From the NCBI GenBank assembly GCA_030706665.1, contig JAUZOB010000001.1, positions 1 to 41,419 on the forward strand: DNA of 41,419 nt, written 5' to 3'. The position numbers were made by a program, and so were the translations under genes. The number at the start of each line of letters is the position of its first letter. The stretch's first letter is position 1. This DNA is from Bacteroidota bacterium. Lineage in GTDB: Bacteria; Bacteroidota; Bacteroidia; Bacteroidales; Prolixibacteraceae. This document shows positions 1-8,327 of the stretch, piece after piece. The notes under the pieces were generated by a model. It was not told the DNA's origin, did not search any database, and was given only the letters and a program-made list of their open reading frames with translations.

Positions 1-1109
1 ATGCTTACTAAGGCATCTGTTTCGCTTACAGCGGCTATCCATTGTTTTATATTATCTGCATATCTTGTTTTCCATTTGTCTAACTTGATTGCATGATGGA
101 TATCTCGCATGAACAAACCATTGAGTAAAGCTGCAACCAACACGTTACTTCGTTGATCAAAACTTCCCAATATCTTTTTGAGCGATGCAAAAGCTGATAA
201 AGAATTATTTCCCTTAAAGAGTTCTGATTTTATACGAGACAGTTGTATTGATTCAAAATGTTCGTTATCGATTAGCTTTACTAAATAGAAGTAGTTCCCA
301 ATGGTTTTAATAAAATGTCCTAAATGATTGTGCAGGTTATTTATCTTTTTTAAAGACAGAACCGTAATAAACAGCTGGAGGAAGAAGAACATTAGTGCCA
401 CTTTATAGGACATAATCGACATTAGTGCACATCCTCCGGATATTAACATGAGGGTATTGAGAATATAAACACTGTATCTCAACCATGAATTCTGAAAATA
501 ATGTCCCTCTTTTTGCCATCTTGTAATTGTGTGTTCTTCTATAGCAGATGTTGGGTAAACACTTCCGACTGCGCGGAATTTTTGACACCAATCTATTTTT
601 GAAGATAATTCACCGGTCGCCTCTAGTCTGCATTCTATTTCTTTTTTATCTATTGAGGGAGTCATTAACCAATCTGCAAGTAGAGTGGTCCCATTATGTG
701 TTGCCGTTCTGTTTATGGACTGGAACAAGGATTCTTCACCAAATAGATCCAGGTCAAGTGAATAAGGATGCGTCGGGTCAATGTATTGATCTCCTGTTTC
801 CAAAGAAGAATAATCTCCTTTTAAATATTGAACTTCAGTTTGGTTGCATTGAATTAATGCCTCCAGCTCTTTAATCTTCTCTACAATCTTAGAATCCCAT
901 ATGGTAAGTAAAACAAAACCAGATAGGGATAAAGCGCCTAAAATTAGGAAGGTTAAATCGCTAGTAGCGAAAAGGAGATATATTGACCAGATCGTTAATC
1001 CGAAAGACAGTAACTTTAAGAGAGTTATTAGATTGCGATTTGATTTGATTTTTTTTAATGATAACGCATGGCTATCTATCTTATGTTGATAAAAGTCAAA
1101 TAAATTCAT
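1..1109 (-). CDS. MutS-family protein with N-terminal membrane segments (partial, C-terminus off the left edge)
   Basis: An open frame reads leftward from an ATG at 1109 to the window edge: 369 codons without a stop. Residues about 29-70 form two hydrophobic segments. A second hydrophobic pair lies at about 211-250. Between them is the family signature HPYSLDLDLFG, then SLFQSINRTATHNG and LLADWLMTP, which is the start of the MutS core (lever/clamp) region. The MutS ATPase domain with its Walker motifs should follow and lies outside the window. Such MutS-related proteins with transmembrane helices and no mismatch-recognition domain are common in Bacteroidota, and their role is not established. 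A promoter-like sequence lies about 240 bp upstream. The product is probably membrane-bound. I am confident of the family and not of any repair function. Confidence 0.85.
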   Translation of the reverse strand, partial: MNLFDFYQHKIDSHALSLKKIKSNRNLITLLKLLSFGLTIWSIYLLFATSDLTFLILGALSLSGFVLLTIWDSKIVEKIKELEALIQCNQTEVQYLKGDYSSLETGDQYIDPTHPYSLDLDLFGEESLFQSINRTATHNGTTLLADWLMTPSIDKKEIECRLEATGELSSKIDWCQKFRAVGSVYPTSAIEEHTITRWQKEGHYFQNSWLRYSVYILNTLMLISGGCALMSIMSYKVALMFFFLQLFITVLSLKKINNLHNHLGHFIKTIGNYFYLVKLIDNEHFESIQLSRIKSELFKGNNSLSAFASLKKILGSFDQRSNVLVAALLNGLFMRDIHHAIKLDKWKTRYADNIKQWIAAVSETDALVS

Positions 1110-1590
1110 CTGTCCAAAAGCGTATAAGTGGTAAATTATTTTCTATGACAAACTAATGAGAAAATTAATAGTGTTAGTTGTTATGTTTTAAAATTATTCG
1201 GAATAAAGTGATTTTACAAATGAACCTCTCTGAGGGTAGATCTGATTTTTATAATCTCAAAATATTCAAATATTTCCGGTGGGAGTATTAAGGATAAAAT
1301 GCCTAATAATTGATCTCCGCTCGCTTTTATCTTTTTTTATTATTCTGCAAAGATAGGCTTTCGTTAATGCTCCACAACTTTTTGATGTGATCCATCATTT
1401 AATGCCAGGATCAAAGCTTTTAGAGGTCAATTCAGAGGTGTGAAAAATACAAGCTTCTTTCTCTTCAGACTTTCAAAAATCTTTGCCTGATCTTAGAAAT
1501 CCTCAGATTTTTACGTTGATCCATCAACAGCTTTACTCACAAATTTACGCTGATCCCATTTCTCTTCATGTGGCAGAATGGTGTGAAGTA
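1110..1590. other. Intergenic region without a recognisable gene
   Basis: About 480 bp between the MutS-like start and the tRNA terminator. Apart from the minus-strand promoter near 1348-1377, I see only AT-rich sequence with short frames and no codon structure or family resemblance. Confidence 0.5.
1348..1377 (-). promoter_or_regulatory. Bacteroidota-type promoter, possibly for the MutS-like gene
   Basis: On the minus strand there is TTG (1377-1375), 19 bp, then TATCTTTG (1355-1348). This matches the -33 / -7 (TAnnTTTG) arrangement with the same spacing as the tRNA promoter nearby. The leader to the ATG at 1109 would be roughly 230 nt, which is long, so the assignment is tentative. Confidence 0.45.
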
Positions 1591-1629
1591 AAATAAGAAA
1601 GCCTTTCAGCTGTAATGCTAAAAGGCTTT
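1591..1629 (-). terminator. Rho-independent terminator of the initiator tRNA
   Basis: The arms AAAGCCTTT (1598-1606) and AAAGGCTTT (1621-1629) pair perfectly. Three further pairs extend the stem inward across one mismatch. On the minus strand the stem is followed by CTTATTT. It begins 7 nt beyond the tRNA 3' end. Confidence 0.75.
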
Positions 1630-1635
1630 CTTTAG

Positions 1636-1708
<73 letters not shown>

Positions 1709-1723
1709 GTGATTTTGTGGGTG

Positions 1724-1754
1724 CAAAGATAGACCAATTTCCTTTAAGTCCAAA
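1724..1754 (-). promoter_or_regulatory. Promoter of the initiator tRNA
   Basis: On the minus strand there is TTTG (1754-1751), 19 bp, then TATCTTTG (1731-1724), a full match to the Bacteroidota -33/-7 consensus. The tRNA 5' end is 15 nt downstream of the -7 box, so the 5' leader would be very short. Confidence 0.75.
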
Positions 1755-1898
1755 TATATTTTTTAATAAAGTCGGAATTTATTGCGGATTCTTTTTTGAT
1801 GGTGTGCTTTTCTCGGGAATAAATCAGGGACATTGAGGAATGTTCTTATTCTATTTCAGTTCTTTCTCCGAAAAGTGTCCCTCATTGCGGGAAAATTT

Positions 1899-1906
1899 TA
1901 ATTTTG
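1899..1906 (+). promoter_or_regulatory. -7 box upstream of dxr
   Basis: TAATTTTG fits TAnnTTTG and lies 32 nt before the GTG start of dxr. No good TTG is present at the usual distance upstream, so this is a half-matched promoter. Confidence 0.45.
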
Positions 1907-1938
1907 TAACTTCTAATTAAAATAGCACAAACCATAAA

Positions 1939-3096
1939 GTGAAAAGAATTGCTCTATTAGGTTCTACCGGTTCAATAGGAACGCAAGCCTTGGATGTAAT
2001 AGCCAGTCATCCCGATAAATTTGAAGTTGAAGTACTTACTGCAAATAATAGTGTAGAGTTACTGATTGAACAGGCTCGAATCTTCAAACCCAATGTGGTT
2101 GTTATTGCGAATGAATCAAAATACGAACTGGTTAAAGAGGCCCTTAAAGGTGAATCAGTGAAAGTATTTGCCGGTGCTGATGCAATCTCTCAGGTTGTTC
2201 AGATGAGTTCTGTGGATGTAGTTCTGACTGCAATGGTCGGATACTCAGGACTGATTCCTACAATCCGTGCGATTGAAGCGGGTAAAAATATTGCACTGGC
2301 CAATAAAGAGACTTTAGTGGTTGCCGGCGATTTGATTACCCGATTGGCAAAAGAGAAAGGGGTTAGCCTTTATCCGGTCGATTCGGAGCATTCTGCTATA
2401 TTTCAATGTCTCACTGGCGAATTCATGAATCCGATTGAGAAGATCTATCTTACCTGCTCCGGGGGACCGTTTAGAGGAATGTCACAGGAACAGCTTGAGA
2501 AAGTTACTCTTGAAGATGCATTAAAGCATCCGAACTGGGACATGGGGGCAAAGATTACAATTGATTCAGCAACAATGATGAATAAAGGGTTCGAAGTGAT
2601 AGAAGCAAAATGGCTTTTTGGACTGACTCCTGAACAAATAGATGTAATCATCCATCCTCAAAGTATTGTTCATTCAATTGTTCAGTTTTGCGATGGATCA
2701 ATGAAAGCGCAGATGGGACTGCCTGACATGAGGCTTCCGATTCAATATGCATTGAGTTTTCCGGAACGTTTTACTTCTTCTTTCCCCAGATTTAATTTTC
2801 TAAACTATCCGAATCTTACCTTTGAGCAACCGAATCCTGATGTCTTTCGCTGTTTGGGCATAGCCTATGAGGCTCTTCGTAAGGGAGGGAATATGGCTTG
2901 TGTGCTCAATGCTGCAAATGAAATTGTTGTTCAGGCATTCTTAAATAAAGAGATCAGGTTTGTTGATATTCCTACCATTATAGGTGAGGTTATGGAAAAA
3001 GCTTCCTATATTGCCTCTCCATCTCTTGAAGACTATATGGAAACGGATAGAATCAGCCGAATTATGGCTCAGCAACTTGTTCTTGAAAAAGCGTAA
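1939..3096 (+). CDS. dxr: 1-deoxy-D-xylulose 5-phosphate reductoisomerase
   Basis: Converts 1-deoxy-D-xylulose 5-phosphate to 2-C-methyl-D-erythritol 4-phosphate with NADPH, the second step of the MEP isoprenoid pathway in the cytoplasm. The 385-residue length is normal for the family. The N-terminal GSTGSIG (residues 8-14) is the NADPH-binding loop. LANKETLVVAG follows, then PVDSEHSAIFQ with the metal-binding Asp and Glu. SGGPFRG and the NWDMGAKITIDSATMMNKG segment form the substrate and metal site. Translation appears to start at GTG 1939, because the glycine-rich loop begins only seven residues later and leaves no room for a later start. rseP follows after 24 bp, as it lies near dxr in many bacteria, so the two are probably co-transcribed. 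Confidence 0.97.
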   Translation: MKRIALLGSTGSIGTQALDVIASHPDKFEVEVLTANNSVELLIEQARIFKPNVVVIANESKYELVKEALKGESVKVFAGADAISQVVQMSSVDVVLTAMVGYSGLIPTIRAIEAGKNIALANKETLVVAGDLITRLAKEKGVSLYPVDSEHSAIFQCLTGEFMNPIEKIYLTCSGGPFRGMSQEQLEKVTLEDALKHPNWDMGAKITIDSATMMNKGFEVIEAKWLFGLTPEQIDVIIHPQSIVHSIVQFCDGSMKAQMGLPDMRLPIQYALSFPERFTSSFPRFNFLNYPNLTFEQPNPDVFRCLGIAYEALRKGGNMACVLNAANEIVVQAFLNKEIRFVDIPTIIGEVMEKASYIASPSLEDYMETDRISRIMAQQLVLEKA

Positions 3097-3120
3097 TAGA
3101 TGATAATAACCTTGAAATAA

Positions 3121-4449
3121 ATGGAAATATTGATTAAAGCAGCCCAGTTGATCCTGAGTCTCTCGATCCTGGTTATTCTACATGAATTTGGACACTTCTT
3201 TTTTGCCCGTCTCTTTAAATGTCGGGTTGAAAAGTTCTATCTTTTCTTTGACCCTTGGTTCTCATTATATAAAACAAAAAAAGGTGAGACAGAATATGGC
3301 ATCGGATGGATCCCGCTAGGAGGATATGTAAAGATCTCAGGGATGATTGACGAGTCAATGGATAAAGAACAACTGAAACTTCCGCCGAAACCATATGAGT
3401 TCCGTTCAAAAGCCCCATGGCAGCGATTATTGATTATGATTGGCGGTGTAACGATGAATTTCATCTTTGCGATCTTGATTTATATCGGCGTCATGTTTAC
3501 CTGGGGGAAAGAATATCTGCCGACTACCAATGCAAAATATGGAATTGTTGTAAATGAAACCGGTAAGAAGATAGGACTTGAAACAGGAGATAAGATTCTC
3601 TCAGTTGATAATCAGCCGGTAGAGGAATTCTTCAAAATCATTCCCCAGGTTTTACTCGAAAAGGCAAAAACAATTCAGGTTGAACGAAATGGACTGAAGA
3701 AAGATGTTGAAATCGACAATCAGGACCTTGCACTTTTGATCAAGGATTCAAAAGAAGTTATTGCACCAAGGCTACATTTCGGGTTCTATGTGAAAGATTT
3801 CTCAAAAGGGTCACCTGCTAAAGCTGCAGGGATGAAAGTTGGGGATCAAATTTTAGCACTGAATGATAAACGCTTTGTTTTCTATGATGAGTTTACAAGT
3901 GAACTCAAAAACAGTAAGAATAATCCGGTTAAAGTAACAGTTCTGCGTAAGAATGCGGAAGTTAGTCTGATTGTGACACCGACCAAAGAGGGACTTTTAG
4001 GAATTTTCAATGACGTAAATCGTATTGAAAGTTTCGAAATGAAGACCATCCACTATAGTTTCTTCGCTTCTATTCCTGCAGGCATCGATTTGGGCGTTAC
4101 AACCGTAAGAAACTATCTTAAACAATTTAAGCTGATATTTTCACCTGAAACAAAAGCCTATCAATCTTTAGGAGGATTTATTGCCATTGGGAAAATTTTC
4201 CCCGGGACATGGAGTTGGTTCGCATTCTGGAACCTGACTGCACTTCTTTCAATTATTCTGGCAGTGATGAATTTGTTGCCCATTCCTGCACTCGACGGAG
4301 GACATGTCCTTTTCCTTCTTTTTGAAATAATTACAGGACGGAAACCTGGGGAGAAATTCCTGGAATATGCACAGATTGCAGGGATGGTCTTACTTCTGGC
4401 TCTTGTCTTGTTCGCAAATGGAAATGATATTGTGAAACTCTTCAAATAG
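3121..4449 (+). CDS. rseP: Site-2 protease RseP (membrane zinc metalloprotease)
   Basis: An inner-membrane intramembrane protease that cleaves transmembrane segments of regulatory proteins such as anti-sigma factors. The zinc-binding HEFGH is at residues 21-25 inside the first membrane helix. The third ligand motif, NLLPIPALDGGH, lies in the C-terminal membrane region. Between them are two PDZ-like regions: one around KYGIVVNETGKKIGLETGDKI (split here: KYGIVVNETG, then GLETGDKI) and one around FSKGSPAKAAGMKVGDQI. The 442-residue length fits the family. It starts 24 bp after dxr. The partner anti-sigma factor is not in this window. Confidence 0.95.
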   Translation: MEILIKAAQLILSLSILVILHEFGHFFFARLFKCRVEKFYLFFDPWFSLYKTKKGETEYGIGWIPLGGYVKISGMIDESMDKEQLKLPPKPYEFRSKAPWQRLLIMIGGVTMNFIFAILIYIGVMFTWGKEYLPTTNAKYGIVVNETGKKIGLETGDKILSVDNQPVEEFFKIIPQVLLEKAKTIQVERNGLKKDVEIDNQDLALLIKDSKEVIAPRLHFGFYVKDFSKGSPAKAAGMKVGDQILALNDKRFVFYDEFTSELKNSKNNPVKVTVLRKNAEVSLIVTPTKEGLLGIFNDVNRIESFEMKTIHYSFFASIPAGIDLGVTTVRNYLKQFKLIFSPETKAYQSLGGFIAIGKIFPGTWSWFAFWNLTALLSIILAVMNLLPIPALDGGHVLFLLFEIITGRKPGEKFLEYAQIAGMVLLLALVLFANGNDIVKLFK

Positions 4450-4488
4450 ATAAAAAACATTTGAAGCACAAAGAGATAAATAATTAAT

Positions 4489-4496
4489 TATTTTTG
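4489..4496 (+). promoter_or_regulatory. -7 box upstream of tatA
   Basis: TATTTTTG fits TAnnTTTG. A TTTG lies at 4460-4463, 25 bp upstream, longer than the usual 19. The box overlaps a TTG codon (4494) that could be mistaken for the tatA start. Transcription from here favours the ATG at 4521. Confidence 0.45.
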
Positions 4497-4520
4497 TATC
4501 AAACACTAAAACATGTAGAT

Positions 4521-4736
4521 ATGGAGACATTGTTTGTTATGCTCCTTAGTATGCCCGGAGGAGGAGAATGGGTACTAATTCTCTTAGTTGTTCTTTTCCT
4601 ATTTGGAGGGAAGAAAATTCCTGAACTGATGAAAGGTATCGGTCAGGGAATGAAAGAATTTAAAAAAGCAAGCCAGGTCGATGAGGATAGTCCCAAAGAA
4701 GACGCTTCTAAGAAACAAGATTCAATAAAAGAATAA
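4521..4736 (+). CDS. tatA: Sec-independent translocase subunit, TatA/E family
   Basis: A small component of the twin-arginine translocase, which moves folded proteins across the inner membrane. The 71-residue product has a short N-terminus, one transmembrane helix (about residues 16-32, VLILLVVLFLFGG) and the hinge FGGKKIPELMKGIGQGMKEF with the conserved FG and the amphipathic helix. A charged, lysine- and aspartate-rich tail follows. An in-frame TTG at 4494 would add nine residues, but it overlaps a promoter -7 box and is not family-like, so I use ATG 4521. No tatC is visible nearby. A strong terminator ends the unit at 4768. Confidence 0.9.
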   Translation: METLFVMLLSMPGGGEWVLILLVVLFLFGGKKIPELMKGIGQGMKEFKKASQVDEDSPKEDASKKQDSIKE

Positions 4737-4767
4737 TCAGATATTAGATATCTTGGCTTTAGCTCTA

Positions 4768-4796
4768 AAATCCCGCTCGATGCGGGATTTTTTTTA
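4768..4796 (+). terminator. Rho-independent terminator after tatA
   Basis: Perfect 9-bp stem AAATCCCGC (4768-4776) / GCGGGATTT (4782-4790) with a 5-nt loop, running into an uninterrupted T tract. Confidence 0.9.
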
Positions 4797-5095
4797 TCTA
4801 TATCATTGCTTTCCTCTTCTTTTTTATACATCTTTGAGTTAGGCTCTCTTGTTGTTTAAAGACAAACAAGAGTTATATCCGGGCCTAATTTTCTAATTGA
4901 TAAGAGTTATCCATTGGTCTGGCGAAGCCTTATTGCATCAATAATATTTTACAGAAAATCTTATTGATTGACATTATTGGCATCAATCTATTATTTGCTG
5001 ACCTATTATTTTAAGTCCGGACATGCAAGGAATAAAAGCAGAGAGAAAAATGCTGACTTTGCCGAATGATATTTTATTTTTTAATATTGAAAGCA

Positions 5096-6535
5096 ATGAA
5101 TATTCGTATATTGAAAAAAGAGTTTCCTGATGGAAATTACCCCACTGTTTTTCTTGTCTCAGATAAATGTAACATTCACGATTTACCGGTTTCATCTCAG
5201 GAAGCGAAATATATAGAACGGTGTCGTGAGAATGGTGAAACTGAAATTTATATCAATCGATTAGATACCTGGATCTATATTTGTTTTAACAATGAATCTC
5301 AATTCCTGACGGAACAGTTAGAGGCAGCCAGGTGCGCCGGATTCCGTCTTTCAGAGATAATTCATAAAGAGAAAAGTCAAAAGATCACACTCATTGATTG
5401 GAGCAACTCCGGTGAATTGATTCTGGCATTAGCGGAAGGAATAGTCCTTTCCGGATATCGGTTCCTGAAATATATGACTGATAAAAAGAAACTGAACTTT
5501 CCATTGGAGGAGATTGAATTGGTGGGGAGTGCCGTAAAGAGTGACCGGATTGAACAATTTACACAGTTACTGGAAGCAGTCAGTATTGCTCGTGATTTGG
5601 TGAATGAACCTTCTATATCATTGAATACATTCTCCTTGTGTTCGGTTGTGTGCAAATTGGGTGAGGAATCCGGATTCAAAGTTGATATTCTCGGAATGGA
5701 TGAAATCCGTTCTCTGAACATGGGTGGACTTCTTGCAGTTAACAAAGGAAGTGTTGATCCACCTGCGTTTGTCATTATGGAGTGGAAGCCGGAAAGATAT
5801 AATAATGAGCAACCGGTCGTTTTGGTTGGGAAAGGGATAACATTCGATACCGGCGGTATCAATTTGAAAACTCAGCCTGCCTGGATAGAACCCATGAAGT
5901 CAGATATGAGCGGAGGGGCAACTGTTATTGCAACCCTTTATGCATTGGCTAAGGCAAAGATGCCGGTTTATGCAGTCGGGCTTGTCCCGGTTACCGATAA
6001 TCGTCCCGGAGGGAATGCAATTGTTCCCGGAGATGTTATCACGATGGCTGATGGTTCGACCGTTGAGGTTATAAATACCGATGCAGAAGGAAGGCTGATT
6101 CTTGCCGATGCGCTGCACTATGCTGCCCGATACAATCCTTCTCTGGTTATTGATGTGGCAACATTGACCGGCTCAGCTGCCAATGCGATTGGAAGCAAAG
6201 CGATGGTGGGGATGCAGAAAGGAGCACAAGAATCACTGGAAACCCTTCAGCGCATTGGTCATCTTGTCCACGAACGAATCGTTGAATTCCCCATGTGGGA
6301 TGATTATGCTGAATCTCTCAAATCGGATGTTGCCGATCTGAAAAATATAGGGGGAAAAGAGGCTGGTGCAATCACTGCTGCCAAATTCCTGGAACACTTT
6401 GCAACCGGGTTCCCCTGGATACACCTTGATATTGCAGGACCTGCTTTCATTGAGAGTTTCGATAAGTACCGGGGAAAAGGAGGAACCGGCGTAGGGGTCC
6501 GGTTATTGTTTAACTATTTAAAAGACTATAAATAA
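5096..6535 (+). CDS. Leucyl aminopeptidase (peptidase family M17)
   Basis: A cytosolic dimetal aminopeptidase that releases N-terminal residues from peptides. The catalytic C-terminal half is clear. GKGITFDTGGINLK carries the Lys and first Asp ligands, SDMSGG carries another Asp, and the family signature NTDAEGRL carries Asp and Glu. The N-terminal macro-like domain is less conserved. At 479 residues from ATG 5096 the length is typical. A longer reading from ATG 5066 would add ten hydrophobic, AT-rich residues that look like leader sequence, so I prefer 5096, though this is not certain. The gene stands alone after the tatA terminator, with pdxA 71 bp downstream under its own possible promoter. 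Confidence 0.93.
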   Translation: MNIRILKKEFPDGNYPTVFLVSDKCNIHDLPVSSQEAKYIERCRENGETEIYINRLDTWIYICFNNESQFLTEQLEAARCAGFRLSEIIHKEKSQKITLIDWSNSGELILALAEGIVLSGYRFLKYMTDKKKLNFPLEEIELVGSAVKSDRIEQFTQLLEAVSIARDLVNEPSISLNTFSLCSVVCKLGEESGFKVDILGMDEIRSLNMGGLLAVNKGSVDPPAFVIMEWKPERYNNEQPVVLVGKGITFDTGGINLKTQPAWIEPMKSDMSGGATVIATLYALAKAKMPVYAVGLVPVTDNRPGGNAIVPGDVITMADGSTVEVINTDAEGRLILADALHYAARYNPSLVIDVATLTGSAANAIGSKAMVGMQKGAQESLETLQRIGHLVHERIVEFPMWDDYAESLKSDVADLKNIGGKEAGAITAAKFLEHFATGFPWIHLDIAGPAFIESFDKYRGKGGTGVGVRLLFNYLKDYK

Positions 6536-6540
6536 CCGAT

Positions 6541-6556
6541 TACTTTTGTATTTTTG
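6541..6556 (+). promoter_or_regulatory. Two adjacent -7 boxes upstream of pdxA
   Basis: TACTTTTG (6541-6548) and TATTTTTG (6549-6556) both fit TAnnTTTG and abut each other, 51-66 nt before the pdxA ATG. I find no TTG at the expected -33 position for either, so support is moderate to weak. Confidence 0.35.
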
Positions 6557-6606
6557 CATACAATGATTAAATATTGTTCTCCAGATAAATTTATAAGGAA
6601 CAACAG

Positions 6607-7698
6607 ATGAAAAACGAAAAAATCAGAGTAGGAATTACACACGGCGATATAAATGGGATTGGATACGAAGTTATCATGAAAACCCTTATGGATAGCCGTA
6701 TTATAGAACTTTGTACACCTATTGTATATGGATCTCCAAAAGTCGCAGCATATCATCGTAAAGCATTGAATCTTGAGGCGGCTATAACACTTCATCATAT
6801 TCGTTCTGCAGAGGAAGCCGATCCGACAAAAGCAAATATTGTAAACTGCGTGGATGATAATATTCGCGTTGAGCTTGGAAAATCAACTGCTGCTGCAGGG
6901 GAAGCTTCTTATATTGCCCTTCAGACAGCGGTGAGTGACTTGAAGAGAGGTCTCATCGATGTTCTGGTTACTGCTCCTATTAATAAAGATAATATCCAGT
7001 CAGAAAACTTCCATTTTCCGGGTCATACTGAATATCTGGCCAGTGAATTTGGAAATAAGGAGAATGTCATGCTCATGGTTTCAGAGTCAATGAAAGTTGG
7101 GGTTGTTACCGGGCATATTCCGATCTCACAGGTTTCTTCTCAAATTACAGCTCAAAAAATTCTTACGAAACTGAGAATCATTGCCAAAAGTATGGCACAG
7201 GACTTCTCCTTTTCAAGGCCTCGGATTGCGGTACTTGGATTGAATCCCCATGCAGGAGATAATGGATTATTGGGGAAAGAAGAACAGGAGGTTATTATTC
7301 CTGCTTTGAAACAAGCCCGTGAAGAGGGAATCATTGCCATGGGGCCTTATCCTGCTGATGGTTTCTTCGGATCTAATGAGTATACAAAATTCGATGCAAT
7401 TTTGGCTATGTATCACGATCAGGGATTAATACCGTTCAAGGCTCTTTCATTTGAAAGTGGCGTAAATTATACTGCCGGCCTCCCGATTATTCGTACATCT
7501 CCGGCTCATGGCACTGCTTATAATATTGCGGGCGAAGATGTGGCATCCTGCGATTCATTCCGGAATGCGCTATATATGGCATGCGATATCTTTCGCAGTC
7601 GGGCTGTTTATCAGGAAATTGCTGCTGATCCATTGAGGAAACAGACGATTGAACAACCTTACGATGAAGATGTCCCCGATACCAATCTCGAAGAATAA
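6607..7698 (+). CDS. pdxA: 4-hydroxythreonine-4-phosphate dehydrogenase
   Basis: Oxidises 4-phosphohydroxy-L-threonine, giving 3-amino-2-oxopropyl phosphate for pyridoxal 5'-phosphate synthesis in the DXP-dependent route. The three metal-binding histidine contexts are visible: FPGHTEYLA, AMYHDQGLIPFKAL and TSPAHGTAYNIAG. The N-terminal ITHGDINGIGYEV corresponds to the usual GDPAGIG-type motif, here with D-I-N instead of D-P-A. The 363-residue length is a little longer than the E. coli enzyme, as is common in Bacteroidota. ruvA starts 11 bp after the stop, so pdxA and ruvA are very likely one transcript. Its neighbour dxr acts on DXP, which is also a vitamin B6 precursor. Confidence 0.95.
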   Translation: MKNEKIRVGITHGDINGIGYEVIMKTLMDSRIIELCTPIVYGSPKVAAYHRKALNLEAAITLHHIRSAEEADPTKANIVNCVDDNIRVELGKSTAAAGEASYIALQTAVSDLKRGLIDVLVTAPINKDNIQSENFHFPGHTEYLASEFGNKENVMLMVSESMKVGVVTGHIPISQVSSQITAQKILTKLRIIAKSMAQDFSFSRPRIAVLGLNPHAGDNGLLGKEEQEVIIPALKQAREEGIIAMGPYPADGFFGSNEYTKFDAILAMYHDQGLIPFKALSFESGVNYTAGLPIIRTSPAHGTAYNIAGEDVASCDSFRNALYMACDIFRSRAVYQEIAADPLRKQTIEQPYDEDVPDTNLEE

Positions 7699-7709
7699 CC
7701 CATATCTTT

Positions 7710-8291
7710 ATGTTTGAATATATTAAAGGGAAAATAGTTGATTTAAAACCAGCCAATGTTGTCTTGGAATCAGGCTTCATTGGCTGGTTTATTAATATCT
7801 CGCTGAATTCATATTCGCAACTTAACGGGAAGTCTGATGCCCAATTGTTTATCCATGAAGTTATTCGTGAGGATGCCCATCTTTTATACGGATTTGCCGA
7901 AGCATCAGAGCGCGAGTTGTTTCGTTTACTAGTTTCAGTAAGTGGGATCGGATCCAACACTGCCATGATGATGCTTTCGTCACTTTCGCCCGATGATCTG
8001 TGCGATGCAATAATGAAAGAAAATGTAAACGCACTGAAAGGGATTAAAGGGATTGGTGTCAAAACGGCTCAGCGTGTAATTATTGAACTTAAAGATAAAA
8101 TAGGTAAACGTTCGGTAAGTTATCAAATTTTTAGTTTACCGGACAATACTGTACGTATTGAAGCGTTATCTGCTTTAGTGATGCTTGGATTTAACAAGAA
8201 GGATGCAGAGAAGACCATTGATAAGATATTGAAAGATGTTCCTCAGACTCCGGTTGAACTTGTCATAAAAACAGCACTAAAACAATTATAG
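7710..8291 (+). CDS. ruvA: Holliday junction branch migration protein RuvA
   Basis: The DNA-binding subunit of the RuvAB complex, which binds four-way junctions as a tetramer and loads the RuvB motor. The 193-residue product has the N-terminal OB-fold start MFEYIKGKIVDL. Two helix-hairpin-helix motifs follow in the middle (VSGIGSNTAMMML and IKGIGVKTAQRVIIELKDKI), and a C-terminal RuvB-binding three-helix domain ends it. It lies between pdxA (11 bp) and sprA (36 bp), so all three may be read together. I recall that ruvA adjoins the sprA/sov gene in other Bacteroidota, which fits this order. Confidence 0.96.
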   Translation: MFEYIKGKIVDLKPANVVLESGFIGWFINISLNSYSQLNGKSDAQLFIHEVIREDAHLLYGFAEASERELFRLLVSVSGIGSNTAMMMLSSLSPDDLCDAIMKENVNALKGIKGIGVKTAQRVIIELKDKIGKRSVSYQIFSLPDNTVRIEALSALVMLGFNKKDAEKTIDKILKDVPQTPVELVIKTALKQL

Positions 8292-8327
8292 AGAGCCTAA
8301 TAATTCTCTTAAGATAAATGGATATCA

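Noticed and set aside
548..874. Plus-strand open frame of 108 codons
   Set aside because: It lies opposite the MutS-like gene, whose minus-strand frame is continuous and carries family motifs.
4846..4872. Small hairpin CTCTTGTT / AACAAGAG between tatA and the aminopeptidase gene
   Set aside because: Only 8 bp with an 11-nt loop and no T tract. The real terminator is at 4768, so this is probably incidental.
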